Assembly (NCBI GenBank): GCA_002416505.1
Contig: DIAM01000018.1
Coordinates: forward strand, 348-57,471
Direction: 5' to 3'
Length of the DNA: 57,124 nucleotides
Source of the DNA: Gammaproteobacteria bacterium UBA5078
GTDB taxonomy: Bacteria > Pseudomonadota > Gammaproteobacteria > Pseudomonadales > Pseudohongiellaceae
Under the pieces are notes generated by a model. It had not been told where the DNA came from. It searched no databases and saw nothing but the letters and a program-made list of their open reading frames with translations. The first letter of the stretch is position 1. Each line of letters begins with the position of its first letter. The position numbers and the translations under genes are program-made. Shown piece by piece: positions 1-8,513 of the stretch.

Positions 1-52
1 CCATGGCGGTCGGACGCGGCGACCGAGCCTACATGGATGTATTCACGGCGTG
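1..52. repeat. Interspersed hairpin repeat, copy A
   Basis: This stretch at the window edge matches 5440-5492 over about 50 bases with scattered substitutions. Both copies start with CCATGGCGGTCGG and end with ACGGCGTGTC. Each can fold: an outer CCATG/CATGG pair encloses an inner CGGTCG/CGACCG-type stem, and substitutions in the inner stem are partly compensated in the second copy, which suggests that the structure is kept. No coding sense was seen. The copy may extend left of the window. Confidence 0.6.
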
Positions 53-254
53 TCCAGCAGCGAAGTACGCCGCAGTGCCACTCGAGCTACGAAGTGCTTA
101 CTCACGAAAGACAGATCGTTTAATGCCATTCGTGCTACGGAGTACTAATTAATGCTCAAACTATTTGTTGTTGATCATGTCCGAAAATGGCCAGAATTAA
201 CTAATGCCCTGTGTTAACTTGCCTATCAATGGTGAGTACACAAGAGGCAGTGCA

Positions 255-1745
255 GTGTTAATTAATCCCGATGACTTCGAACAGGCCAGGCAAGCCCGCG
301 ATCCCCATTTCGATGGCCGCGTGTTTATCGGCGTGCTCACTACCGGTATTTATTGTCGGCCAGTCTGCCCCGTGCGCCTGCCTCTGAAGGAAAATATTCG
401 CCTGTATAGCACCGCCGCCGCCGCAGCCGACGCCGGGTTTCGCCCCTGCCTGCGCTGCCGCCCCGAATCCTCTCCCGGCACTCCCGCTTGGATGGGCAGC
501 TCCTTCACCGTCTCCCGCGCCCTGCAACTGATCGCCCGCGGCGCGCTCGACGACGGCACTGTCACCGCGCTGGCAACACAGCTTGGCATTGGGCCGCGGC
601 AACTCACCCGGCTTTTCCAGCAACACCTAGGCGTCACTCCCATCGCCGTGGCGAACACGCAGCGCCTGCATTTCGCGAAGAAACTCATCGACGAGACCGC
701 ACTGCCCATGGCCCAGGTTTGTCACGCCGCCGGCTTCTCCAGTGTGCGGCGTTTCAACGCGGTGTTTCACGAGACCTATGGGCGTGCCCCGCTCGCGCTG
801 CGTAAACAAGGCGACTCGAAACAGGCCGCCGAGCAGCGCGGTGTGCAGATTCGGCTTAGTTATCGCCCCCCCTTCGACTGGCGTGCCATGCTCGACTACC
901 TCGCCTATCGGGCCATTCCCGGCGTCGAAGCGGTGGGCGCAGATCGCTATTCCAGAACGATCGTCATCAATGGCGAGCAGGGCAGCATAGAGGTGCGCTT
1001 CCTCGAGGATAGCCACGCCCTGATCCTTCGTATCGACGTGGAGCAGACCCGCAATCTCTATCAGATTGTGGAGCGCGTGCGGGTCATGTTTGATCTCAAG
1101 GCCGTGAGTACCGAGCTCGAAAACTTCCTCAGCCGCGACCCGCTGTTTGCCCCCTTGGTGGCGCGTCACGCCGGCATTCGAGTGCCCGTGGCCTGGGATG
1201 GCTTCGAGGTGGGCGTGCGTGCGATTCTCGGCCAACAGGTGTCCGTAAAGGGCGCGACCACGCTGGTGTCGCGGCTCGCACATGCCTGTGGCGCTGAGTA
1301 TGTTGCAGCGAATGGGGCGGCGTTGGATCGCGTGTTTCCGACCCCGGCTGAACTGGCCGAGGCGAACCTCGATGGCATGGGCATCACGACGCGGCGCATT
1401 GCGGCGATCAAGGCCTTGGCCGTGGCCGTGCGCGATGGCGAATTGTGCTTCGACGGCAGCATGACGACGGACGCGTTTGTAGCGCGCATCGTGCAGATTC
1501 CCGGCATAGGCCCATGGACCGCACAATATATTGCCCTGCGTGCCCTGAACGATCCCGACGCCTTTCCCGATGCGGACCTGATCTTGTTGCGGGCCGCCGC
1601 CGCGCCTGGCGCCTCACTCACACCGAAACAATTGCAGGCGCGCTCGCAAGCGTGGCGGCCCTGGCGTGCCTATGCCGTCATGTTGCTGTGGCGCGAATAC
1701 GGATTGCAGAAACTAGCGAGCAATGCGCCGAGCGCGCAAAACTAA
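255..1745 (+). CDS. alkA: DNA-3-methyladenine glycosylase II with Ada-type N-terminal domain (AlkA)
   Basis: The protein is a base-excision repair glycosylase fused to the sensor part of Ada. An Ada zinc-binding domain carries the four expected cysteines (GIYCRPVC and CLRCRPE, first ~75 residues). An AraC-type helix-turn-helix follows (~85-180), then an AlkA N-terminal domain and a helix-hairpin-helix GPD glycosylase domain (IPGIGPWTAQYIALRAL) with the catalytic-type Asp in FPDADL. By family knowledge it removes alkylated bases and may also act as a methylation-sensing activator. I chose GTG at 255 because AAGAGG lies seven bases upstream and family members begin about here; an in-frame ATG at 204 would add 17 residues without a good ribosome site. 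It is followed 10 bases later by ogt, forming an alkylation-repair operon. Confidence 0.93.
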   Translation: MLINPDDFEQARQARDPHFDGRVFIGVLTTGIYCRPVCPVRLPLKENIRLYSTAAAAADAGFRPCLRCRPESSPGTPAWMGSSFTVSRALQLIARGALDDGTVTALATQLGIGPRQLTRLFQQHLGVTPIAVANTQRLHFAKKLIDETALPMAQVCHAAGFSSVRRFNAVFHETYGRAPLALRKQGDSKQAAEQRGVQIRLSYRPPFDWRAMLDYLAYRAIPGVEAVGADRYSRTIVINGEQGSIEVRFLEDSHALILRIDVEQTRNLYQIVERVRVMFDLKAVSTELENFLSRDPLFAPLVARHAGIRVPVAWDGFEVGVRAILGQQVSVKGATTLVSRLAHACGAEYVAANGAALDRVFPTPAELAEANLDGMGITTRRIAAIKALAVAVRDGELCFDGSMTTDAFVARIVQIPGIGPWTAQYIALRALNDPDAFPDADLILLRAAAAPGASLTPKQLQARSQAWRPWRAYAVMLLWREYGLQKLASNAPSAQN

Positions 1746-1755
1746 GGAGAAGCTT

Positions 1756-2253
1756 ATGTCACGCCTTTTCACCTATTGCCCGTCACCGCTAGGGGACTTA
1801 TTGCTCGCCGGCGATGGAGAGCGCCTGCAGTTGATTGGTTTCCCCGATGGCAAGGCGCGTACCCGCCATGGCGCAGATTGGCAGCGCAGCGATGCGCCGT
1901 TCGCCGAGCTCATACGCCAGTTGGATGCCTATTTTGCGGGTGATTTGCGGGACTTCGACGTAGCCTTAGATCCCCAAGGCACTGCGTTCCAGCAGTCGGT
2001 CTGGAGGGCGTTGACCGCGATTCCCTATGGCAGCACCTGCAGTTATGGTGCGATTGCCGAGGCGGTAGGCAAACCCAAGGCCTCCCGAGCCGTGGGTGCG
2101 GCGAATGGGCAGAATCCGATTCCCATCATCATTCCCTGTCACCGCGTCATTGGTAGCACGGGCAAGCTTACGGGCTTCGGAGGAGGGCTGCCGGCGAAGG
2201 TGACCCTGTTGGAGTTGGAGCAACGCAGCAGCCCCTTTCGCCTGGAGGCTTAG
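1756..2253 (+). CDS. ogt: Methylated-DNA--[protein]-cysteine S-methyltransferase (Ogt)
   Basis: This 165-residue protein is a suicide methyltransferase that takes methyl groups from O6-methylguanine onto its own cysteine. The active-site motif PCHRVI is present (Cys about residue 128), with the preceding conserved helix-turn-helix region (YGSTCSYGAIAEAVGKPKAS) and the downstream GFGGGLPAK segment. The start at 1756 has an excellent AAGGAGA ribosome site; a longer in-frame start at 1723 would overlap alkA. Its length fits the single-domain Ogt type, lacking the Ada sensor domain, which here is instead attached to the upstream AlkA. The stop overlaps the convergent small membrane gene by four bases. 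Confidence 0.95.
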   Translation: MSRLFTYCPSPLGDLLLAGDGERLQLIGFPDGKARTRHGADWQRSDAPFAELIRQLDAYFAGDLRDFDVALDPQGTAFQQSVWRALTAIPYGSTCSYGAIAEAVGKPKASRAVGAANGQNPIPIIIPCHRVIGSTGKLTGFGGGLPAKVTLLELEQRSSPFRLEA

Positions 2254-2462
2254 AGCCTGACGTATTTCGGGACGGCCATCAGGCCGACCCCCATCAGGAC
2301 GAGGGCGTAGTCATTGCTGGTGAAATACGGGTAGACCATCAGGGCAATGCCACAAAGTAGCGCCACCTTATTGCTCTGCTTTTTCCCGTAGACGAAATAG
2401 CCCATGCCGATCGAGCTAAACAATAGTGTCCACAGCATCGCGGAGGTATCGGTCATATCCAT
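2250..2462 (-). CDS. Small two- to three-helix membrane protein
   Basis: A 70-residue hydrophobic protein with probable membrane segments around residues 8-25, 32-48 and 51-65, and a lysine-rich turn (YGKKQSNK). Small proteins of this type are found in many gammaproteobacteria and are sometimes labelled amino acid transport protein, but nothing in the sequence supports a transport function. It starts two bases after the stop of the Ca/Na antiporter gene, so the two are probably cotranscribed. No function is assigned. Confidence 0.7.
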   Translation of the reverse strand: MDMTDTSAMLWTLLFSSIGMGYFVYGKKQSNKVALLCGIALMVYPYFTSNDYALVLMGVGLMAVPKYVRL

Positions 2463-2464
2463 GC

Positions 2465-3532
2465 TTAGGCCTGTGAGTTGCGGCGGTAGTCTTGCATCAC
2501 GCTCACGCCTATCGCGAGCACACTGAGCGGTATCACTATGTAGAGCATGGTGCTGCTAAATGCGCCTAATAGTGCGTGTTGCGTAGAGGTGAATACAAGA
2601 TACAGCGTGTAGGCGAAGTAATAGCTCAGCAGTAAGCCACCCTCTTTACGGCTGATGATGCCGCCAGAGAAGAAGATTGGCAGGCAGGCGATCGCCACGG
2701 CGAGCATGACTAGCAAGTCGAAACTGACGACACTGTCTGGGATCACGATGCCGCCTGGCGCGACGAGGCTCGCCACTCCTAGAACCCCCATGATATTGAA
2801 AAGATTACTGCCCACCACGTTGCCCACGGCGATGTCGCGCTCCCCGTGGATCGCCGCGACGATGGACGTCACCACCTCGGGCAGGGAGGTACCCGCCGCG
2901 ACGATGGTCAGGCCGATGATGAGTTGGCTAACACCGAGGCGCGTGGCAAGCGCGACGGCGCCCTCTACGAGCCAGTCCGAGCCAACCACCAGCATGGCCA
3001 GGCCTAGGCCGACCATCGCAAGATTCTTTATCCAGGAGGACTTCTCTGGTGCGTCCGTGGCTTCGGTCTCGGTCTGCTCGTCGCGCTGTGCCTTGCGGCT
3101 CTGAATGAAAACGAAGGCAATATAGGCGATCAAGCCGAGCACTAAGACCGAGCCATCGAAGGCGCCAAGGATGCCGTCCAGCGCCATGATCAAGACGACT
3201 AAAGAGAGGCCGATCATCAGGGGAACATCGAAGCGTATGAGTTGTTGCGAGACGATCAGCGGCACGATGAGGGCGGAGCAGCCAAGAATGAACAGCACAT
3301 TGAAGATATTGCTGCCAATGACATTGCCTACTGCAATGCTGGCCTGACCTAGGGTGGCGGCCTGAATGCTGACGGCCAATTCGGGCGAACTGGTGCCAAA
3401 AGCCACGACGGTCAATCCAATAACGAGAGGGGAAACCTTGAACACAGCGGCCAGACGCGACGCGCCTCTGACTAGAACTTCTGCACCTACGATCAACAAC
3501 AGCAATCCGATAACAAATAGCACTACGGTCAT
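2465..3532 (-). CDS. Calcium/sodium antiporter (CaCA superfamily, YrbG-type)
   Basis: A 355-residue inner-membrane cation exchanger. It has two homologous halves, each carrying the exchanger alpha-repeat: GTSSPELAVSIQA with GNVIGSNIFN in the first half, and GTSLPEVVTSIVAA with GNVVGSNLFN in the second. About ten membrane helices are evident, with a charged loop near residues 145-165 between the halves. The start has a strong GGAGG ribosome site five bases upstream. By family it exchanges Ca2+ (or K+) against Na+ or protons; the true substrate cannot be read from sequence. Confidence 0.93.
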   Translation of the reverse strand: MTVVLFVIGLLLLIVGAEVLVRGASRLAAVFKVSPLVIGLTVVAFGTSSPELAVSIQAATLGQASIAVGNVIGSNIFNVLFILGCSALIVPLIVSQQLIRFDVPLMIGLSLVVLIMALDGILGAFDGSVLVLGLIAYIAFVFIQSRKAQRDEQTETEATDAPEKSSWIKNLAMVGLGLAMLVVGSDWLVEGAVALATRLGVSQLIIGLTIVAAGTSLPEVVTSIVAAIHGERDIAVGNVVGSNLFNIMGVLGVASLVAPGGIVIPDSVVSFDLLVMLAVAIACLPIFFSGGIISRKEGGLLLSYYFAYTLYLVFTSTQHALLGAFSSTMLYIVIPLSVLAIGVSVMQDYRRNSQA

Positions 3533-3577
3533 ATAACCTCCATCGGTTCGCCAGATTGTACCCTTTATAAAGGCAGA

Positions 3578-3593
3578 AGTGACCTAGATCACA
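3578..3593. promoter_or_regulatory. CRP/Vfr-like palindrome upstream of the MATE gene
   Basis: The sequence AGTGA-N6-TCACA matches the CRP half-site arrangement (TGTGA-N6-TCACA) with one mismatch. It lies between the divergent antiporter and MATE genes, about 52 bases upstream of the -10 box proposed below. The match is good, but binding is inferred only. Confidence 0.35.
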
Positions 3594-3621
3594 CAGACTT
3601 ATTTTTCGATGGCCGAGGCAC

Positions 3622-3650
3622 GCGACAGGCGGAATTACTTGGCCTATAAT
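3622..3650 (+). promoter_or_regulatory. Sigma-70-like promoter for the MATE gene
   Basis: A perfect TATAAT -10 box (3645-3650) stands 17 bases after GCGACA (3622-3627, four of six matches to TTGACA). It lies about 240 bases upstream of the preferred MATE start, leaving a long 5' leader. Confidence 0.4.
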
Positions 3651-3892
3651 TCGCGCACTTTCAATGCCCCGCTAAGTTAGGAGCAGTGCCCAATGGATAT
3701 AGTAAGCCGCTAAGAGCTTCGGAATCTTTCGCCACGCGATTTCTCGCCTGGTCTGCATCGCCATTCGCGACGGTCTGTACCGACCTCGCGCGATCCACTC
3801 GAATCCAGAAGTTCTTTTCAATACGAGCCCTCGTGCTCGCGTTCTCAACGCGCGCCTATCGCTTTGCCAAAACTTTTTATTCTGGATACATC

Positions 3893-5296
3893 ATGACTCT
3901 TCAAAAAATACGCGCAGGCATGAGCCTGTTTCGACAAGCCCTATTGGGAAGTTCGACAATCAATTACACCGAGGGCTCTATCGCAAGAGCGACCTTTCTC
4001 CTAGCCGTGCCCATGATCCTAGAGATGTCCATGGAGTCGGTGTTTGCCATCGTGGATATTTTCTTCGTGGCAAGCCTGGGTGCCGAGGCGGTAGCGACCG
4101 TCGGGCTGACCGAATCGGTCATCTCCTTGCTCTATGCGGTGGCCATCGGCTTGTCCATGGGCACCACGGCGATGGTGGCGCGGCGCATCGGTGAGAACAC
4201 CCCGGAGGCGGCCGCGTTCGTCGCAGGACAGGCGCTGTGGATCGGCATTGCGGTGTCCGTCCTAGTCGGCGTGACCGGCTTTTACTATGCGGAGAAGATA
4301 TTATTCCTGATGGGGGCGTCGCCGGAGGTGATCGAATCCGGGCGCAGCTATACCCAGATTATGTTGGGTGGATGTTTCACGATCGTGTTTCTATTCCTCA
4401 ATAACGCCATCTTCCGTGGCGCGGGGGATGCCAGCATCGCGATGCGCTCCCTGGTGTTGGCTAACGGCATCAATATCGTGCTCGACCCTTGTCTGATCTT
4501 CGGCGTCGGGCCGTTCCCCGAGATGGGCGTGACCGGCGCGGCGGTGGCAACGAATATAGGGCGCGGGGTAGGGTTGTTGTACCAGTTCTACTACTTATGC
4601 TCGAGCAGCAGGCGCATACAGCTCGTGCTCAAAGACTTCGTAATCAAACTGTCGGTCATCCTGACTCTGGTACGCATCTCGGTTGGCGGCATCGCGCAGT
4701 TCCTCATCGCGACGGCGAGCTGGGTATTCCTGATGCGCTTGGTGTCTGTCTATGGCAGCGATGCGGTGGCGGGCTACACGATCGCGATTCGCATCATGAT
4801 GTTCGTGATCCTGCCGGCGTGGGGTCTGAGCAATGCTGTCGCGACATTGGTAGGCCAGAATCTGGGCGCCCGTAAAATTGAACGGGCGGTCAGCACGGTG
4901 TGGCAGGTGGCGAAATACAATGTGGCCTACATGATGCTGGTGGCACTGGTCATCATCGCGATCCCGGAGCAGATCATGCACGTTTTCACGACGGAGCCTG
5001 AGGCGGTGGGCTATGGCATCGATGCGCTGCGCATCATGAGTTATAGCTTCGGGTTTATGGCGCTAGGGATGGTGGCGATTCAGGCATTCAATGGGGCGGG
5101 GGATACGATCACACCGATGTGGATCAATGGCTTCTGCTACTGGGTGGTGCAGATCCCAGTAGCCTATTGGATGGCAAACACTCTTAGCATGGGTCCATAC
5201 GGAGTGTTCTGGTCGATCTTCATCGCGGAGATCCTGATGGGCGTCGTCGGCGTGGGTTTCTTCATGCGCGGCAAATGGAAGTACCAGGCGGTTTAA
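3893..5296 (+). CDS. MATE family efflux transporter
   Basis: A twelve-helix multidrug/toxin extrusion exporter of about 467 residues, the usual family length. The N-terminal region TEGSIARATFLLAVPMILEM and the repeated GxGDxxxxM-type segments (RGAGDASIAM, NGAGDTITPM) in each half are typical of MatE domains. The reading frame is open back to a GTG at 3686, but those extra 69 residues are arginine/serine-rich and unlike any MATE N-terminus. I therefore place the start at ATG 3893, which lacks a strong ribosome site; ATG 3920 is another option. The substrate is not predictable; family members use Na+ or H+ gradients to export cationic drugs or metabolites. Confidence 0.9.
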   Translation: MTLQKIRAGMSLFRQALLGSSTINYTEGSIARATFLLAVPMILEMSMESVFAIVDIFFVASLGAEAVATVGLTESVISLLYAVAIGLSMGTTAMVARRIGENTPEAAAFVAGQALWIGIAVSVLVGVTGFYYAEKILFLMGASPEVIESGRSYTQIMLGGCFTIVFLFLNNAIFRGAGDASIAMRSLVLANGINIVLDPCLIFGVGPFPEMGVTGAAVATNIGRGVGLLYQFYYLCSSSRRIQLVLKDFVIKLSVILTLVRISVGGIAQFLIATASWVFLMRLVSVYGSDAVAGYTIAIRIMMFVILPAWGLSNAVATLVGQNLGARKIERAVSTVWQVAKYNVAYMMLVALVIIAIPEQIMHVFTTEPEAVGYGIDALRIMSYSFGFMALGMVAIQAFNGAGDTITPMWINGFCYWVVQIPVAYWMANTLSMGPYGVFWSIFIAEILMGVVGVGFFMRGKWKYQAV

Positions 5297-5638
5297 TGTC
5301 TCGATCGCGATTCTTGGATTGAGCATAGCGATTGTGAATTGCACCTCGTAAGCCGAGCTTCGGGGGCGGAGTGTGCCCGCCAGTGACCGTTAGCGGCAGC
5401 GCCGATGAATTGCTCCTGCATTCTCGGCACTCCCGCCCTCCATGGCGGTCGGAGCCGCGACTGAGCCCCCATGGAAGGGTTTACGGCGTGTCGGTGTCAC
5501 CTCTACTCGGCAGCGGGAGACCTAAGCCATAGTTGACTTTCAGGGCTCAAAAACTAGTGCAACACCGCAGCGACATTGTGCTCGCGCGCGCAGATGCTGT
5601 AAGCTCCTGTCTCGCGAAAAGTGGTAGAGAGGCATCTT
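5297..5638. other. Intergenic region between MATE and XdhC-like genes
   Basis: No plausible gene is seen in these 342 bases. The middle holds copy B of the hairpin repeat (5440-5492). The rest contains GC-rich blocks with no recognisable promoter or RNA. Confidence 0.5.
5440..5492. repeat. Interspersed hairpin repeat, copy B
   Basis: The second copy of the repeat at 1-52, starting CCATGGCGGTCGG and ending TTTACGGCGTGTC. The outer CCATG/CATGG pair is preserved. The inner stem differs from copy A in sequence but can still pair (GTCG with CGAC). The two copies lie in the same orientation and bracket the alkA-ogt-antiporter-MATE block. Confidence 0.6.
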
Positions 5639-6664
5639 ATGCAAAGCGGTCAGCAGCACATCATCGTTAAGGTTTCACAGTGGCTCGACAATGCTCAGCC
5701 CGTCTGGCTGTGCACTATTCTCAAGACTTGGGGATCGTCTCCTCGACCCATCGGCTCGATGATGGCCTGTACTTTGGAAGGCGAGATCGCCGGTTCAATC
5801 TCGGGCGGCTGCATCGAGGAAGACTTTCTCGCCCAGCTGCGCGACGGCTCTCTTAAGGGGCAGTACGATGTTGAGGGTAAGCCCTTCGTCGTGAAGTATG
5901 GCATTACCGCCGAGCAGGCCGCCCGCCTGCGCCTGCCCTGTGGCGGCCAGCTCCATGTTCTGCTCGAATATATCGCCCCATCGGCCGAGAACAAGGCCGT
6001 GTTTGGCGCGCTTGCCGATGCGCTCGACGCCCATCAACGCATCAGCCGCGAAGTCGATCTGAACTCCGGCGTGATTAGTGTCCGTCACGTTGCCGACGAC
6101 GAGGCCGTCATTCTCGACGAGCAGCGCATGCTGCATAGCCTTAGCCCCAAGTATAAATTGCTCCTGCTCGGCGCCGGCGATGTGGCCCGTTATGTCGCCG
6201 AGATGGCCCTGGCCTTGGAGTACGAGGTGACCCTGTGTGACCCGCGCCCCGAATACCTAGGCAATTGGCATGTGGAAGGGGTGCATGTGACCGCGGAGCT
6301 GCCCGATGACGTCGTGCGCGACGGTTTTAGCGACCCCTATAGTGGCGTGATCGCGCTGGCCCACGACCCGCGTGTAGACGACATGGCCCTGATGGAGGCA
6401 CTGAAGACCTCTGCGTTCTATGTGGGCGCCATGGGTTCGGACCGCACCTCGGCGAATCGGCGGCAGCGTCTGCCCGAGCTCGGCCTGAGCGAGGCGGAGA
6501 TCGCGCGCCTGCATGCGCCCATCGGCATTAACATCGGCAGCAAGACACCGGCGGAGATCGCGATTTCGGTAATGGCCGAGGTGACGAAGGTGCGCCATAG
6601 TCAGGACGCGGCTGGTTCGGGTGGGGACTGCGCTCTGGCCGGCGCTGGACCAGTTTGCGGCTAA
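5639..6664 (+). CDS. XdhC/CoxI family protein
   Basis: The protein has an N-terminal XdhC/CoxI domain (first ~100 residues, with GSSPRPIGSMM and the signature SGGCIEEDF) and a C-terminal Rossmann-like XdhC_C domain (LLLLGAGDVARYVAEMA, then YVGAMGSDRTSANRRQRL). XdhC proteins insert or sulfurate the molybdenum cofactor of xanthine dehydrogenase-type enzymes, but no such enzyme lies in this window, so the client is unknown. ATG at 5639 follows GAGAGG; an upstream in-frame GTG (5621) is less likely. The extreme C-terminus (after ~residue 325) is low in similarity to anything I know. A bidirectional terminator follows. Confidence 0.88.
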   Translation: MQSGQQHIIVKVSQWLDNAQPVWLCTILKTWGSSPRPIGSMMACTLEGEIAGSISGGCIEEDFLAQLRDGSLKGQYDVEGKPFVVKYGITAEQAARLRLPCGGQLHVLLEYIAPSAENKAVFGALADALDAHQRISREVDLNSGVISVRHVADDEAVILDEQRMLHSLSPKYKLLLLGAGDVARYVAEMALALEYEVTLCDPRPEYLGNWHVEGVHVTAELPDDVVRDGFSDPYSGVIALAHDPRVDDMALMEALKTSAFYVGAMGSDRTSANRRQRLPELGLSEAEIARLHAPIGINIGSKTPAEIAISVMAEVTKVRHSQDAAGSGGDCALAGAGPVCG

Positions 6665-6680
6665 GCAGTTTCTGCGCATA

Positions 6681-6720
6681 AAAAAAGGGACGGTAAGCCG
6701 CAGGCCTGCCGTCCCTTTTT
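6681..6720. terminator. Bidirectional intrinsic terminator
   Basis: GGGACGG and CCGTCCC form a stem around a 15-base loop, flanked by an A-run on the left and a T-run on the right. The A/T flanks extend the stem and provide a U-tract on both strands. It therefore serves both the XdhC-like gene and the convergent ppa gene. Confidence 0.85.
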
Positions 6721-6733
6721 CATTACAGCGCAA

Positions 6734-7354
<621 letters not shown>

Positions 7355-7505
7355 GCGGGTACCTGTTAAGTCGAAACCCTGTGCTTTTATTGTGTGGGCG
7401 AGTGAGTGAAAGGCGCGCATTATAGCAGGGCCAGTCGAAAACGCACGGGCTTAGAGGCGTTTCGGGCAAGGCCCCGTCGGTTTTCCAAGTAAGTGGCCAA
7501 AAACA

Positions 7506-7541
7506 AAGGGCCTATTAGCGAGGTTTCGCTAATAGGCCCTT
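7506..7541 (-). terminator. Strong intrinsic terminator for the VOC gene
   Basis: A perfect 16-bp stem (7506-7521 with 7526-7541) surrounds a four-base loop. On the minus strand the stem is followed by TTTGTTTTTGG, giving the U-tract. It lies 42 bases beyond the stop of the VOC gene. Confidence 0.88.
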
Positions 7542-7582
7542 GGATGCCCGCCTCTGGTGGCGGGGCCGTCTGCCGCTGTGGC

Positions 7583-8380
7583 TTAGAGCATGTCGGCTGC
7601 GCGGCGCACTAACTCCACTCGCGCGCCCTCTGGGCCCTGCACATAGAAGAAGTTGATCATGCCATTGGGCAGGGTCATGTCACGAGGCTCGGAGGTAAAC
7701 TCCACGCCCTTGCTGTTCAGGTCGGCGATAGTCTCGTCCGAGTCCAGTGCGCGCCAGCCGATGTGATCGATGCTTGCGCCCTGGCTAGGGAAATTCTCGC
7801 CGCGCGTTACCAAGAGCCATACGTTGCCGGGGTAGAGGATGCCGTCTAGGCGTCCGAGCATGTTCTTGCGAATGCCGCCGAAGGTGTCCTCGTACCACTT
7901 AAATGTCGCCTCAGGGTCAGTGGAGCGCAGATGCACGTGGTGGAAGCCCAGATGCTGCGGGTCTTGCAGCAATTCCATGCGCGAGCCAAAGGGCGTCACG
8001 ATAAAGGCTAATTTGAATAGGCCAGGCACATCGCGAATCTCGCCCTGCACGGTCGCGCCATTGGCTCTGGCACGGGCTACGACTTCCTCGAGATTGGCAA
8101 CGGAGAAGCCAAGGTGGTCGATGACGCCGCCCTCGCTAGGACGGGTGTCTTCGTTGCCGCCTAGGAACATGATGCGTGTGGTGCCGAATAGCAGGCGGTC
8201 GGTGCGGCCGTCCACGAACTCGCCGCCGATATTGTCCTTATACCACTGCGCCGCCACCTGTGGGTCCGGAACGGCCATGTGCACGTGGTCGTACATATAG
8301 GTCTTACTCTGGGCTTGGGCGAATGCGGAAAGGCTTAGTAGAAGAGTCAGAAATAGACCCTTGCTGAAGAATTTGTTCAT
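7583..8380 (-). CDS. Secreted two-domain VOC (glyoxalase/dioxygenase-fold) protein
   Basis: A 265-residue protein with a clear Sec signal peptide (first ~23 residues, ending AQAQ). Two vicinal-oxygen-chelate modules follow: the first starts at YDHVHMAVPDP and the second at LGFHHVHLRSTDP. Putative metal ligands are present: His in both start strands and Glu in RMELLQDP and RVELVRRA. Periplasmic VOC proteins of this kind lack a defined reaction. The single gene is closed by a strong terminator and appears monocistronic. The function remains open: glyoxalase-like lyase, dioxygenase or binding protein. Confidence 0.85.
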   Translation of the reverse strand: MNKFFSKGLFLTLLLSLSAFAQAQSKTYMYDHVHMAVPDPQVAAQWYKDNIGGEFVDGRTDRLLFGTTRIMFLGGNEDTRPSEGGVIDHLGFSVANLEEVVARARANGATVQGEIRDVPGLFKLAFIVTPFGSRMELLQDPQHLGFHHVHLRSTDPEATFKWYEDTFGGIRKNMLGRLDGILYPGNVWLLVTRGENFPSQGASIDHIGWRALDSDETIADLNSKGVEFTSEPRDMTLPNGMINFFYVQGPEGARVELVRRAADML

Positions 8381-8513
8381 CGTGTACTCCTTCGCGCCCT
8401 GAGAGCAGGGCTAATCGTTATTGTTATAGCGAGCGTCATCGACGCGGCCAGCAGGCTCGCGGCGCTGTAAAGAAGCGTCAGAATAGACCTGCGCTCGCGA
8501 CTAGTCCAGTCCC

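Noticed and set aside
3693..3713. Six-codon leader peptide before the MATE gene
   Set aside because: An ATG with a well-placed AGGAG starts it, but the frame is trivial and no attenuator structure follows.
3686..3892. N-terminal extension of the MATE protein
   Set aside because: The frame is open and has a GTG with a nearby TAGGAG, but the spacing is two bases and the residues do not resemble any MATE N-terminus.
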